A stretch of 64,000 nt of DNA, from contig NZ_AP022574.1 of the NCBI RefSeq assembly GCF_010729305.1, positions 1,178,001-1,242,000 on the forward strand, written 5' to 3'. Within the stretch, counting starts at the first letter, position 1. Every line of letters starts with the position of its first letter. Below the pieces are notes generated by a model. The model searched no databases. It was given only the letters and a program-made list of their open reading frames with translations, and was not told the origin of the DNA. The translations under genes and the position numbers were made by a program. The DNA is from Mycolicibacterium psychrotolerans. GTDB lineage: Bacteria > Actinomycetota > Actinomycetes > Mycobacteriales > Mycobacteriaceae. This document shows positions 31,265 through 39,229 of this stretch, in pieces.

Positions 31265-31624
31265 ATGAGGCGTAACCCGGGGCGGCGGCTCTTTCCGCAT
31301 GGCCCGCCGCTGCGGCGCTTCGTGGTTGTGGAGGACTCCATGCGTCCGACTCTGCAGCCCGGCGACGGACTGCTCGCGGTGCGGTGCGGCGCCCCGAAGA
31401 CGGGGCAGTTGCGGGTTTTCCCCGACCCGCTGAAGTCGTCTCGCTATCTCATCAAGCGCGTCGGGAACGTACGTCCCTTGCAGGACGGCACGATCTTCGA
31501 AGCCGTGTCCGACAACGCGGGCGCGCCCGGGGTGACCGATTCGCGACAGTTCGGCTGGGTGCCGGCGGCGCGGTCCTACCGGGTGTTGTGGACGGTGCGG
31601 ACCGGCCCTCGAGGCGAGGGTTAG
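31265..31624 (+). CDS. sodX: S26-type peptidase, nickel SOD maturation protease
   Basis: This is a 119-residue small signal-peptidase-like protein. The catalytic dyad is visible as Ser25 in VEDSMRPTLQPGD and Lys64 in YLIKRVGNV, and the second box is EAVSDNAGAPGVTDSRQFGWV. No membrane helix is seen. It lies head to head with sodN and should remove the SodN propeptide so that His1 can bind nickel. ATG 31265 is the only in-frame start upstream of the dyad apart from a late GTG. The very short shared intergenic region suggests overlapping promoters. Confidence 0.88.
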   Translation: MRRNPGRRLFPHGPPLRRFVVVEDSMRPTLQPGDGLLAVRCGAPKTGQLRVFPDPLKSSRYLIKRVGNVRPLQDGTIFEAVSDNAGAPGVTDSRQFGWVPAARSYRVLWTVRTGPRGEG

Positions 31625-31630
31625 GTCGGG

Positions 31631-31789
31631 TCAGAACAGGACGAGCACGGCGAGCACGGCGAGCAGGACCAAGGCGATCAGCCCCGCCCTCAGGAACGCC
31701 ATCAGCTGGCTGCGGGTGTAGACGCGCGAGGACGGCTGCCACTCCGACGGCGGGTAGGCGGATCCCGAACCCATCGACGATTGCGCCAT
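31631..31789 (-). CDS. Small single-pass membrane protein, 52 residues
   Basis: A 52-codon frame runs from ATG 31789 to TGA 31633-31631, with an AGGAGC ribosome site upstream. The N-terminal 30 residues are hydrophilic (GSAYPPSEWQPSSRVYTRSQ), followed by one strong membrane helix (LIALVLLAVLAVLVLF) at the C-terminus. It converges with sodX, whose stop is 6 bases away. Function is unknown; the ribosome site and helix support a real gene. Confidence 0.65.
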   Translation of the reverse strand: MAQSSMGSGSAYPPSEWQPSSRVYTRSQLMAFLRAGLIALVLLAVLAVLVLF

Positions 31790-31864
31790 CAGACGCTCCT
31801 CACCTGCACGCTTGATACCTCCCCCAAGTCTTCACCCCAGTGAGATCGGTCACATGTCCAACCC

Positions 31865-31880
31865 TGTGATCGCGATCATA
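31865..31880. promoter_or_regulatory. Candidate CRP-type site
   Basis: TGTGA (31865-31869), six bases, then TCATA (31876-31880) matches the mycobacterial Crp palindrome TGTGA-N6-TCACA with one mismatch. It lies 75 bases upstream of the 52-residue membrane protein start and in a 407-base non-coding stretch. Binding is inferred. Confidence 0.35.
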
Positions 31881-32021
31881 ACCTCATTTGTTCGCCGCGG
31901 AAAAATCGGCGCTGCCGGTCACGCCGTGCACACCGAATCGTTAGCACTACGAGCCATTTCGCTCGGTTCGTTTCCTGTCCTGCCAAGGGGCTGTGAATCG
32001 CTGCGGCGTTTCGCGGCGCGG

Positions 32022-32120
32022 TTATCCACAAGCGGGGGCGGTTCTCGCGGCGATCAGGCGGCTCACCGCCGCGTCACCGGTGTTCCAGCCTGTGGATGAA
32101 CCTGTGGAATCTGTGGATAG
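32022..32120. other. Cluster of DnaA-box-like 9-mers
   Basis: TTATCCACA is exact at 32022-32030. Reverse-strand boxes are TGTGGATGA (32091-32099, one mismatch), TGTGGATAG (32112-32120, one mismatch), and a weak TGTGGAATC (32103-32111). All fall in the non-coding gap 31790-32196, upstream of the rhodanese gene. No dnaA or dnaN is nearby, so it is not the expected oriC. It may titrate DnaA or be chance. Confidence 0.4.
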
Positions 32121-32196
32121 CGTGCGTGTGCGAGTCGATATTGCTGCCGGACCGGCACGCTGGTGCCATCCGTCCGGCACGTGTCAGCATGGCCAC

Positions 32197-32547
32197 ATGG
32201 ACGACACCGGTGTGCCACAGGCGGCGATCGAACAGGTGCCGTCGGCGTTCGACGACGCCGACGACGCCCGGGTGCTTCTCGACGTGCGAGAGGACGACGA
32301 GTGGCGTGCCGGGCACGCGCCCGGCGCACGCCACATCCCGATGAGCGACGTCCCCGCCCGGATGGCGGAGATCCCGGCGGACGCCGAGCTGTTCGTCGTC
32401 TGTCACGCCGGGGGCCGCTCGCAGCGGGTCGCCCAGTATCTGGCCCGCAACGGCTACCGCCCTGTCAACGTCAGCGGCGGCATGCTCGCCTGGGCCGGTG
32501 CCGGCCGGCCGGTGGTGACCGACGACGGCGGGACGGGTGCGGTCTGA
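32197..32547 (+). CDS. Single-domain rhodanese (sulfurtransferase)
   Basis: This 116-residue protein has one rhodanese domain. RVLLDVREDDEWRAGHAPGARHIP is the first conserved block, and the active-site loop is FVVCHAGGRSQRVAQYL with the persulfide Cys. It would transfer sulfane sulfur in the cytoplasm; its partner is unknown. ATG 32197 is the start. The DUF4328 gene follows 34 bases later. Confidence 0.88.
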   Translation: MDDTGVPQAAIEQVPSAFDDADDARVLLDVREDDEWRAGHAPGARHIPMSDVPARMAEIPADAELFVVCHAGGRSQRVAQYLARNGYRPVNVSGGMLAWAGAGRPVVTDDGGTGAV

Positions 32548-32581
32548 GCCGGCTCCGAGGCGACGACATTAAGCTGGCCGG

Positions 32582-33601
32582 ATGATCCAGGTGTGCTCCC
32601 AGTGCGGGACGCGGTGGAACGTGCGCGACCGGCAGCGGGTGTGGTGTCCGCGATGCCGGGGCACGCTGCTCGCGCCCGGGAGCCCAGCCTCGTCACCCGA
32701 GTGGAGCCGTCGCCGGACCGGACCTGCACAGCGCGCGCCGGGACCGGCACTGCCGTCGGGCTTCCGCTGGGTCGCGGTCCGGCCGGGCACCCCGCCCCCG
32801 CCGCGGCGTCCCCGTCGCGCGCTCGGCCCGACACCGCGCTACGCCACGATTCCGCGCTGGGGTCTGGTCGAACACTTCGAGACGCCCACCGAGGAGCGGC
32901 CGGTCCGCACCGGCCCGTCGCTGAACGCGGTCCGGATGACGCTCGTGACGACGGCCGCGGTGCTCGCGGCGGCCGCTTTCGTCCACCTCATCCGGTACGT
33001 GCTGCTCATCATCAACCGCACCGTGCTGCTCAATCCGTGGGTGGCCGGCCTCGCCACGTGGGGAGGAGTCGCGGCCAGCGTCGTGGCGATCTTCATGGTC
33101 GTGGCCAGTGCGCTGCTGTTGACGAACTGGCTGGTCGCCCGGCGGGCCGCTGCGTACGCACATCATCGCCACGAGGACCCGAGGCCGTCGTGGGCGCTGC
33201 GCGCCGGCTGCCTGGTGCCGCTGGTCAACCTGGCGTGGGCGCCGGTGTTCGTTCTCGAGCTCGCCCATGTCGAGGACCGGCAGCGGTGGATGGGCCGGCC
33301 GATCGTGGTGTGGTGGGTGGTGTGGATCGCCAGCACCGCGGTGTCGCTGTTCTCCATCGCCACCAGCTTCACCACGGATCCGCAGGGCATCGCCGACAAC
33401 ACGGTGACCACGATCGTGGCCTATCTGTTCGCCGCGGCCGCAGTGCTGCTGGTCCTGCAGGTGTTCCTGGGCTTCGAGCGCCAGCCCGTGGAGCGGCCGT
33501 CCAAGCGCTGGGTCATGGTCGCCGCAACCGGTCCCGGGGAGACGAAAGCCGACGATCCTGCGCGTGCGGTTGAGCCCGAAGGGCAGAACCCGGCAGCATA
33601 A
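32582..33601 (+). CDS. DUF4328 membrane protein with N-terminal zinc ribbon
   Basis: This 339-residue protein starts with a zinc ribbon, CSQCGTRW plus CPRCRG, within the first 30 residues. A Pro/Arg-rich linker and about six membrane helices from residue 115 follow. The DUF4328 part shows LTNWLVARRAAAYAHHRHED and WALRAGCLVPLVNLAWAPVFV. It corresponds by position and length to M. tuberculosis Rv3843c. Function is unknown. It ends 4 bases before glpQ1. Confidence 0.82.
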   Translation: MIQVCSQCGTRWNVRDRQRVWCPRCRGTLLAPGSPASSPEWSRRRTGPAQRAPGPALPSGFRWVAVRPGTPPPPRRPRRALGPTPRYATIPRWGLVEHFETPTEERPVRTGPSLNAVRMTLVTTAAVLAAAAFVHLIRYVLLIINRTVLLNPWVAGLATWGGVAASVVAIFMVVASALLLTNWLVARRAAAYAHHRHEDPRPSWALRAGCLVPLVNLAWAPVFVLELAHVEDRQRWMGRPIVVWWVVWIASTAVSLFSIATSFTTDPQGIADNTVTTIVAYLFAAAAVLLVLQVFLGFERQPVERPSKRWVMVAATGPGETKADDPARAVEPEGQNPAA

Positions 33602-33605
33602 CGGT

Positions 33606-34427
33606 ATGAGTTCCGGCGGGACGTCCGACGGCCACCCCTTCGTGGTGGCCCACCGCGGCGCCTCCGCCGACCGGCCGGAGCACACCCGGGCGGCCTACGA
33701 GCGGGCCCTCGACGAGGGCGCCGACGCGGTGGAATGTGATGTCCGGCTGACCCGCGACGGCCATCTGGTGTGCGTGCACGACCGTCGACTGGACCGGACG
33801 TCGACCGGTTCGGGCCTGGTCAGCGAGATGACGCTGGGGCAGCTTCGCGAGCTCGACTACGGCGCGTGGCATCCCAGCTGGCGTCCGGACGGCAGCCACG
33901 GCGACACGGGTCTGCTGACCCTCGACGACCTGGTGTCGCTGGTCATGGACTGGAACCGGCCGGTGAAGATGTTCATCGAGACCAAGCACCCGGTGCGCTA
34001 CGGCGCCCTCGTGGAGAGCAAGGTGCTGGCGCTGCTGCACCGGTACGGGATCGCGTCGCCGGCATCGGCGGATCTGTCCCGCGCCGTGGTGATGTCGTTC
34101 TCCGCGGCCGCGGTATGGCGGATCCGACGCGCCGCCCCGCTGCTGCCGACGGTGTTGCTCGGGGAGACCTCCCGCTACCTCGGCGGCGGCGCGGCCACCA
34201 CGGTGGGCGCGACGGCGGTCGGCCCGTCGATCGCCACGCTGCGCGCGCATCCGGAGCTGGTGGACCGGGCGGCGGCCCAGGGCCGCGCCTTGTACTGCTG
34301 GACCGTCGACCACTACGAGGACGTGCAGTACTGCCGCGACCTCGGCGTGGCATGGATCGCGACGAATCATCCTGGGCGCACCAAGGATTGGCTGCAGAAC
34401 GGACTGACGGGGGCGGGTCGCGACTAG
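33606..34427 (+). CDS. glpQ1: Glycerophosphodiester phosphodiesterase
   Basis: This 273-residue TIM-barrel enzyme hydrolyses glycerophosphodiesters to glycerol-3-phosphate and an alcohol. The catalytic blocks are VVAHRGASADRPEHT (with His-Arg), GADAVECDVRLTRDGHLVCVHD, and VKMFIETKHP. There is no signal peptide. Length matches M. tuberculosis GlpQ1. ATG 33606 is 5 bases after the preceding stop, so it is probably in an operon with the DUF4328 gene. The next gene converges, with 6 bases between. Confidence 0.92.
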   Translation: MSSGGTSDGHPFVVAHRGASADRPEHTRAAYERALDEGADAVECDVRLTRDGHLVCVHDRRLDRTSTGSGLVSEMTLGQLRELDYGAWHPSWRPDGSHGDTGLLTLDDLVSLVMDWNRPVKMFIETKHPVRYGALVESKVLALLHRYGIASPASADLSRAVVMSFSAAAVWRIRRAAPLLPTVLLGETSRYLGGGAATTVGATAVGPSIATLRAHPELVDRAAAQGRALYCWTVDHYEDVQYCRDLGVAWIATNHPGRTKDWLQNGLTGAGRD

Positions 34428-34433
34428 CGGCCG

Positions 34434-35672
34434 CTACGGGTTGGCCGCGTCGAGCACGTCCTGGGGAATCGGGGCGTCGGAGGCCAGGGCCGAGAACAGC
34501 TGCTGGGCGGCGTCGCTGTCCCACACGACGATCGAGCCCGAACCGTTCTCGCCGAACTCCCCGATCGGCACGGTGATGTTCTGCATGTCACCGCGCAGCG
34601 CCCAGCCCAGCCGCGCCAGATCCCAGATATGGTCGCCGTCGTCGACGGTGACCGTGTCCGCCGCGGCGCTCGCCATCGGGTACCACCGCAACGGGTTCAG
34701 CAGCACCGACGGGCTGACGGCCCGTTGCACGAGCGTCGACATGAACGCGCGCTGGTTGGCCATCCGGTCGAGGTCCGCGCGTGGGGTGGCCCGGCTGCGG
34801 ACGAAGCCGAGGGCCTGCCGGCCGTCGACGTGCTGACAGCCCGCGGGCAGGTCGATGCCAGCCAGCGGGTCGCTGATCGGCTCGGTGGGGCAGACGGTGA
34901 CGCCGCCGACCGCGTCGACGAGGCCCGCGAAGCCGCCGAAGCCGATCTCGGCGTAGTGGTCGATCCGCAGGCCGGTGGCCTCCTCGACCGTCTGGGTGAG
35001 TAGCGGGGGACCGCCGAGGGAGAACGCGGCGTTGATCTTGTCGCTGTCGTAGCCGGGGATCGGGACGTAGGAGTCGCGCGGGATCGAGACCATCGTGGCC
35101 GGGGTGCCCGACCCCAGACCAGGCAGGTGCACCAGCAGGATCGTGTCGGTGCGGCTGTTGCCGAGGTCTCCGCCGGTGGCCAGGTCGGCCTGTTGTTCGG
35201 GGGTCAGGTCCGAGCGGCTGTCGGAGCCGACCAGCAGCCACGTCGTCCCGGCACCCTGCGCAGGCCGCTCGGCGTAGTCGGCGAGTGCGGGGATGCGCCG
35301 CAGCGACGTGTCGATCCAGGCGCCGACGCCCACCGCGGCCAGGCACATCACCAGCAGGATCACCGGCACCAGACGCAGCCACCGCCGCACGCGGCGTGCG
35401 CGGCGCGGCGCGGGTGGGGGAGGTGGCGGCGCAGGCCGACGGGCGCGCGGGGGCGGTGGGGGCGGCGGCGTGGACGGCCGGGGCGGTCGGGCCGGCGGAG
35501 GAGGTTGCACCCCGCGGCGCGGCGGTGTCGGCGGATTCGGCGGCCACACCGGTCCTGGGGGCCGGTAGTGCGGATCGCGCCGGAGCGACTGCGGCGGCTC
35601 GCGTCGGGGCGGATGTCCCCGCGGCGGCGGTGGTGGAACCGGCCCCGGGACAGGCGGCCGCTTGTCGGTCAC
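34434..35672 (-). CDS. LytR-CpsA-Psr (LCP) family protein
   Basis: This 412-residue membrane protein has a Pro/Arg-rich cytoplasmic tail (residues 1-95) and one membrane helix near residues 100-118. An extracellular LCP domain follows, with TTWLLVGSDSRSD, NSRTDTILLVHL, MVSIPRDSYVPIPG and GFVRSRATPRADLDRMANQ. LCP enzymes attach glycopolymers, in mycobacteria arabinogalactan, to peptidoglycan. M. tuberculosis Rv3840 at this place is a shorter relative by memory. GTG 35672 is the start. Confidence 0.9.
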   Translation of the reverse strand: MTDKRPPVPGPVPPPPPRGHPPRREPPQSLRRDPHYRPPGPVWPPNPPTPPRRGVQPPPPARPPRPSTPPPPPPPRARRPAPPPPPPAPRRARRVRRWLRLVPVILLVMCLAAVGVGAWIDTSLRRIPALADYAERPAQGAGTTWLLVGSDSRSDLTPEQQADLATGGDLGNSRTDTILLVHLPGLGSGTPATMVSIPRDSYVPIPGYDSDKINAAFSLGGPPLLTQTVEEATGLRIDHYAEIGFGGFAGLVDAVGGVTVCPTEPISDPLAGIDLPAGCQHVDGRQALGFVRSRATPRADLDRMANQRAFMSTLVQRAVSPSVLLNPLRWYPMASAAADTVTVDDGDHIWDLARLGWALRGDMQNITVPIGEFGENGSGSIVVWDSDAAQQLFSALASDAPIPQDVLDAANP

Positions 35673-35681
35673 AGCAAGAAC

Positions 35682-36449
35682 CTACTGCAACCAGCCCAGT
35701 CGGCCCGCGAGCAACGAGTATCCGACGAAAGCGACCGCGTCGATCAGTGTGTGCGCGATGATCAGCGGCCACAGCCGGCCGGTGCGTTGCCACGCGTAGC
35801 CGAACACCAGTCCCATCGCGACATTGCCCAGTCCCGCGCCGAAACCCTGGTACAGGTGGTAGGTCCCGCGCAGCAGGCTCGAGATCACCAGCGCCAGCCA
35901 GGGATTGACCCGCAGCTGGCGCAACCGGGTCAGCAGGAAACCCACCACGACCACCTCCTCGGCCCACCCGTTGCCGAACGACAGCAGCAGCAGCACCGGG
36001 ATGCGCCACCAGGTGTCGTTGAGCTCGGCAGGTTCGACGGAGGCGTTCATCCCCAGCAGGCGAGCGATCTGATAGAGGGCCAGACCGGGTACGCCGATCA
36101 GCAGCGCCAGCCCCACACCGCCGAGAACATCGGAGCGCCAACGGATTCGGCCCAGGCCGATGCGTGCGGGGCCGTCGCCACCGCGCCACAGCAGGTAGAG
36201 CGCGAGCCCGCCCCAGGCCAGCAGCTGGAACAGCCCGGCCAGGTTGAGGCCCAGGTCGATGAGGCTGAACGGCGAGCGGCGGGGGTTGAGCGCCACCGTC
36301 CGCCCGGACAGTCCGAGCAGCACGGCCTCGATCAGTCGCAGCAGTGCGGTGTATGCGCTGAGCGCGAAGGTCACCGCCAGCACGACGGCGATCTCGATGC
36401 GCAGGGCGCGCCGCTGCGCATCGGTCAGCCGGTCGGCGGGCGAGCTCAC
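35682..36449 (-). CDS. CPBP-family intramembrane protease-like protein
   Basis: This 255-residue protein has about seven membrane helices. The CPBP motifs are GNGWAEEVVVVGFLL (the usual EExxxR lacks its Arg), SSLLRGTYHLYQG and AHTLIDAVAF. It may process prenylated or other membrane proteins, or have lost activity through the missing Arg. It starts with GTG 36449 and lies 9 bases upstream of the LCP gene in the same direction, so the two may be co-transcribed. Confidence 0.85.
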   Translation of the reverse strand: MSSPADRLTDAQRRALRIEIAVVLAVTFALSAYTALLRLIEAVLLGLSGRTVALNPRRSPFSLIDLGLNLAGLFQLLAWGGLALYLLWRGGDGPARIGLGRIRWRSDVLGGVGLALLIGVPGLALYQIARLLGMNASVEPAELNDTWWRIPVLLLLSFGNGWAEEVVVVGFLLTRLRQLRVNPWLALVISSLLRGTYHLYQGFGAGLGNVAMGLVFGYAWQRTGRLWPLIIAHTLIDAVAFVGYSLLAGRLGWLQ

Positions 36450-36475
36450 CGCAGCTACGGTAGCGGTGCGCCCGC

Positions 36476-37255
36476 TCAGACGCGTCGGGCGCGCAGACCG
36501 TTGAGGAACGGGCAGCCCATCAGCACCCGGATCGCCCGGCTGAGCCCGGTCACGTCGTTCACCGGCGCGGCGAACGGCAATCGCACGTCGTGGTCGCCGG
36601 CGTCGGATTCCACCCGCAGCGCGACCCCGTACCGGTCGAGGCCGAGCGGACGCACCCGGCCGCGCCGCAGGCTACCGGGCAGCCGGCTGGCGAGCCGGTC
36701 GACGACGTCGCGATGTTCGGACTCCAGATGCCGCAGCCAGCAGGACTCCATCGCGCAGAACGGGTCCGGGCGCGCGGCCAGCAGGTCGCCGACCGCGACG
36801 GACTCTGCGCCGGTGGAGTCGGCGGCGACCACCGACTCGATCTCCAGCCGCAGCAACGCATACCGGCTCTCCTCGGAATGGACCTGCAGCAGAGCGGGAT
36901 TCGGGTCCGAGGCGGCGATGAGGTCGAGCAGCCCGCTGATGTCGCGGTCGGCGACGTCGCGCAACCGCCCCCGGACCCACACCAGCGAGCGCACCGGTTC
37001 GCGCAGCGCGATCGGCGCGTAGTCGGTCATCTCCAGCACCGCCTGCACGCCGGCCGCGCCGGCGGAGACGACCCGCCCGGCGAGCATGCCCGCGGACGGC
37101 ACGGTGACGGCGAACGACCCGTCGCAGAGCAGGTGGTGCACGGGGGTGGTCGCGGGGTCGATGCCGTCGACGGCGATCATGGCGCCGCCGGCCCGTGCGC
37201 ACGCGCTGCGGATCCGCTCGGCCGTCGAGGGGGCCGTCGGTGCAAGTGCAGTCAT
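36476..37255 (-). CDS. DUF2470 (HugZ/HutZ-like) protein
   Basis: This is a 259-residue protein with an N-terminal flavin-reductase-like split-barrel half (HLLCDGSFAVTVPSAGMLAGRVVS) and a C-terminal DUF2470 domain (CWLRHLESEHRDVVDRLA, DRYGVALRVES). Relatives degrade or store heme iron. It corresponds to M. tuberculosis Rv3839. ATG 37255 has an AGAAGGG site. An IdeR-type box 20-38 bases upstream predicts induction at low iron, fitting heme-iron use. Confidence 0.85.
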   Translation of the reverse strand: MTALAPTAPSTAERIRSACARAGGAMIAVDGIDPATTPVHHLLCDGSFAVTVPSAGMLAGRVVSAGAAGVQAVLEMTDYAPIALREPVRSLVWVRGRLRDVADRDISGLLDLIAASDPNPALLQVHSEESRYALLRLEIESVVAADSTGAESVAVGDLLAARPDPFCAMESCWLRHLESEHRDVVDRLASRLPGSLRRGRVRPLGLDRYGVALRVESDAGDHDVRLPFAAPVNDVTGLSRAIRVLMGCPFLNGLRARRV

Positions 37256-37274
37256 CGCGTCGCCCTTCTGTTGG

Positions 37275-37293
37275 TAAGGTAACCCTAACTTAG
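37275..37293 (-). promoter_or_regulatory. IdeR-type iron box upstream of the DUF2470 gene
   Basis: The 19-base element TAAGGTAACCCTAACTTAG matches the IdeR consensus TWAGGTWAGSCTWACCTWA at about 15 of 19 positions. It is centred 29 bases upstream of the DUF2470 ATG and 84 bases before pheA. M. tuberculosis Rv3839 is, as I recall, iron and IdeR regulated. IdeR binding here is inferred. Confidence 0.65.
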
Positions 37294-37367
37294 GGGTGAT
37301 GACGGGCAGGCGCAAGGCCTTCCCACAGCGGAACGGGATTACCACGCTGACCCGATAGGCTGTCGCC

Positions 37368-38288
37368 GTGTCCGGCATCGCCTATCTCGGTCCCGAAGGG
37401 ACGTTCACCGAGGCGGCCCTGCGCGCGATCGAGTCGAACGGTCTGATCCCCGGCCTCGCAGGGCCGGTCATCCCGATCGCCACCGACAGCACGGCCGCGG
37501 CGCTGGCCGCGGTCCGATCCGGTGACGCGGAGTTCGCGTGCGTGCCGATCGAGAACTCGATCGAGGGGTCGGTGCTGCCGACTCTGGACAGCCTCGCCGC
37601 AGGGTCGCCACTGCAGATCTACGCCGAACTCACCCTCGACGTGGCCTTCACCATCGCGGTGCGCCCGGGCACCACCGCCGACGAGATCCGCACCGTCGCC
37701 GCGTTCCCGGTGGCGGCGGCGCAGGTCAGACACTGGCTGGCCGAGAACCTACCGAAAGCCGTTCTGGTGCCGGCACATTCGAATGCCGCGGCCGCCACCG
37801 AGGTGGCCGACGGCAGGGCAGACGCCGGAGTCAGCACCGCGCTGGCCACCCAGCGCTACGGACTGGAGGCGCTGGCGGCCGACGTCGTCGACGAGGCCAA
37901 CGCCCGGACACGATTCGTCCTCGTCGGCACCCCGGCGGCACCGCCGAAGCGCACCGGCGCCGACCGCACGTCGGTCGTGCTGCGCCTGGAGAACGTGCCG
38001 GGCGCGCTCGTCGCGGCGATGACGGAGTTCTCGATCCGCGACATCGACCTGACCCGCATCGAGTCCCGGCCCACCCGCGTCGAACTGGGCACGTACATGT
38101 TCTTCCTCGACGTCGTCGGCCACATCGACGACGAACCGGTCGCCGAGGCGTTGCGCGCGCTGCACCGCCGCTGCGCCGACGTGCGCTACCTGGGGTCGTG
38201 GCCCACCGGCGAGGCCGCGGGCACGCCGCCGCCCGCCCTCGACGAGGCGTCGGCGTGGCTCGAGCGGCTGCGGGAGGGCACGCCGTGA
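37368..38288 (+). CDS. pheA: Prephenate dehydratase
   Basis: This 306-residue enzyme converts prephenate to phenylpyruvate for phenylalanine synthesis. The N-terminal domain shows IAYLGPEGTFTEAAL, CVPIENSIEGSV and the catalytic ARTRFVLVG. The C-terminal ACT regulatory domain holds VPGALVAAMTEFSIRDIDLTRIESRP, the Phe feedback site. GTG 37368 is the start. The last 4 bases overlap the next gene (GTGA). Confidence 0.95.
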   Translation: MSGIAYLGPEGTFTEAALRAIESNGLIPGLAGPVIPIATDSTAAALAAVRSGDAEFACVPIENSIEGSVLPTLDSLAAGSPLQIYAELTLDVAFTIAVRPGTTADEIRTVAAFPVAAAQVRHWLAENLPKAVLVPAHSNAAAATEVADGRADAGVSTALATQRYGLEALAADVVDEANARTRFVLVGTPAAPPKRTGADRTSVVLRLENVPGALVAAMTEFSIRDIDLTRIESRPTRVELGTYMFFLDVVGHIDDEPVAEALRALHRRCADVRYLGSWPTGEAAGTPPPALDEASAWLERLREGTP

Positions 38289-38989
38289 GCGGGCGGCTCG
38301 TGCTCGTCCGGCACGGACAGTCGCACGGCAACGTCGCGCGCCGGCTGGACACCCGGCCACCCGGTGCCGAACTGACCGACCTCGGCCGCGAACAGGCCCG
38401 CGGGTTCGCAGGCACGCTCGCCGAGCCGCCAGGGCTGATCGCCCACTCGGTCGCCACCCGAGCGGTGCAGACCGCCACCGAGATTCATGGGGCGATCCGT
38501 GGGGCGATCCCCACCGCCCCGGATGGTCCGCACGCATTCGAGGGCCTGCACGAGGTGCAGGTCGGCGAGCTCGAGGACCGCGCCGACGAGGCCGCCCACG
38601 ACGAGTTCAACGCGATCTACCGGCGCTGGCACGACGGCGAGCTGAGCGTGGCGCTGCCCGGCGGGGAGACCGGGCACCAGGTGCTGGAGCGCTACGTGCC
38701 GGTCCTCGACCAGCTTCGGATGCGCTATCTCGACGACGACGCGTGGAGCCGCGACATCGTGGTGGTCAGCCACGGCGCGGCGATCCGGCTGGTCTCGGCC
38801 GTGCTGGCCGGCGTCGAGCCCGGCTTCGCGATCGACCACCACCTCACGAACGCCGAGGCGGTCATCCTCGCGCCGGTCACCGACGGGCGGTGGAGCTGTG
38901 TGCAGTGGGGCCGGCTGACCCCGCCGTTCGGATCCGGGGCCTCGGTGACGACGGCAGGCGACTCGGCGTCAGCCGACCCGATGGGCTGA
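38285..38989 (+). CDS. Histidine phosphatase (phosphoglycerate mutase superfamily)
   Basis: This 234-residue protein has the phosphohistidine motif LVLVRHGQSHGN at residues 5-16 and the second catalytic His in VVVSHGAAIRLVS. It is shorter than a true phosphoglycerate mutase and belongs to the broad-specificity phosphatase group (Rv3837c counterpart). The GTG start overlaps the pheA stop, so it may act in the same operon. Its 3' end overlaps the convergent Cys/His-rich gene by 21 bases. Confidence 0.9.
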   Translation: MSGRLVLVRHGQSHGNVARRLDTRPPGAELTDLGREQARGFAGTLAEPPGLIAHSVATRAVQTATEIHGAIRGAIPTAPDGPHAFEGLHEVQVGELEDRADEAAHDEFNAIYRRWHDGELSVALPGGETGHQVLERYVPVLDQLRMRYLDDDAWSRDIVVVSHGAAIRLVSAVLAGVEPGFAIDHHLTNAEAVILAPVTDGRWSCVQWGRLTPPFGSGASVTTAGDSASADPMG

Positions 38990-39169
38990 CACCGCACCGA
39001 CTTCGTCGCAGACGCAGCCGACCGCGCTGCAGTCCAGGTGCATGTCGTGCGCAGCGGGCGGGGTGATGCACCCGTCCTCCGTGCACTCGTCCCGACGGTG
39101 GGCGTGGTGGATCAGCGCACCGTGGCAGTGCTCGAGACCCGCCGCGCAGGCACGGCACTGATGACTCAT
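38969..39169 (-). CDS. Small Cys/His-rich protein, 66 residues
   Basis: A 66-residue frame with seven cysteines and several histidines (CRACAAGLEHCHGALIHHAHRRDEC, CITPPAAHDMHLDC, VGCVCDEVG in pieces) suggests a zinc-binding domain. It starts at ATG 39169. I do not recognise a family. It lies between the metallopeptidase gene and the phosphatase gene and overlaps the latter antisense by 21 bases. The regular Cys/His spacing argues for a real gene. Confidence 0.6.
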   Translation of the reverse strand: MSHQCRACAAGLEHCHGALIHHAHRRDECTEDGCITPPAAHDMHLDCSAVGCVCDEVGAVSAHRVG

Positions 39170-39229
39170 GCCCCGTTCATAGCACCCATGGCCGACGAGA
39201 TCGTGGTGCCGCGCGAGGACGGCGGGGGC

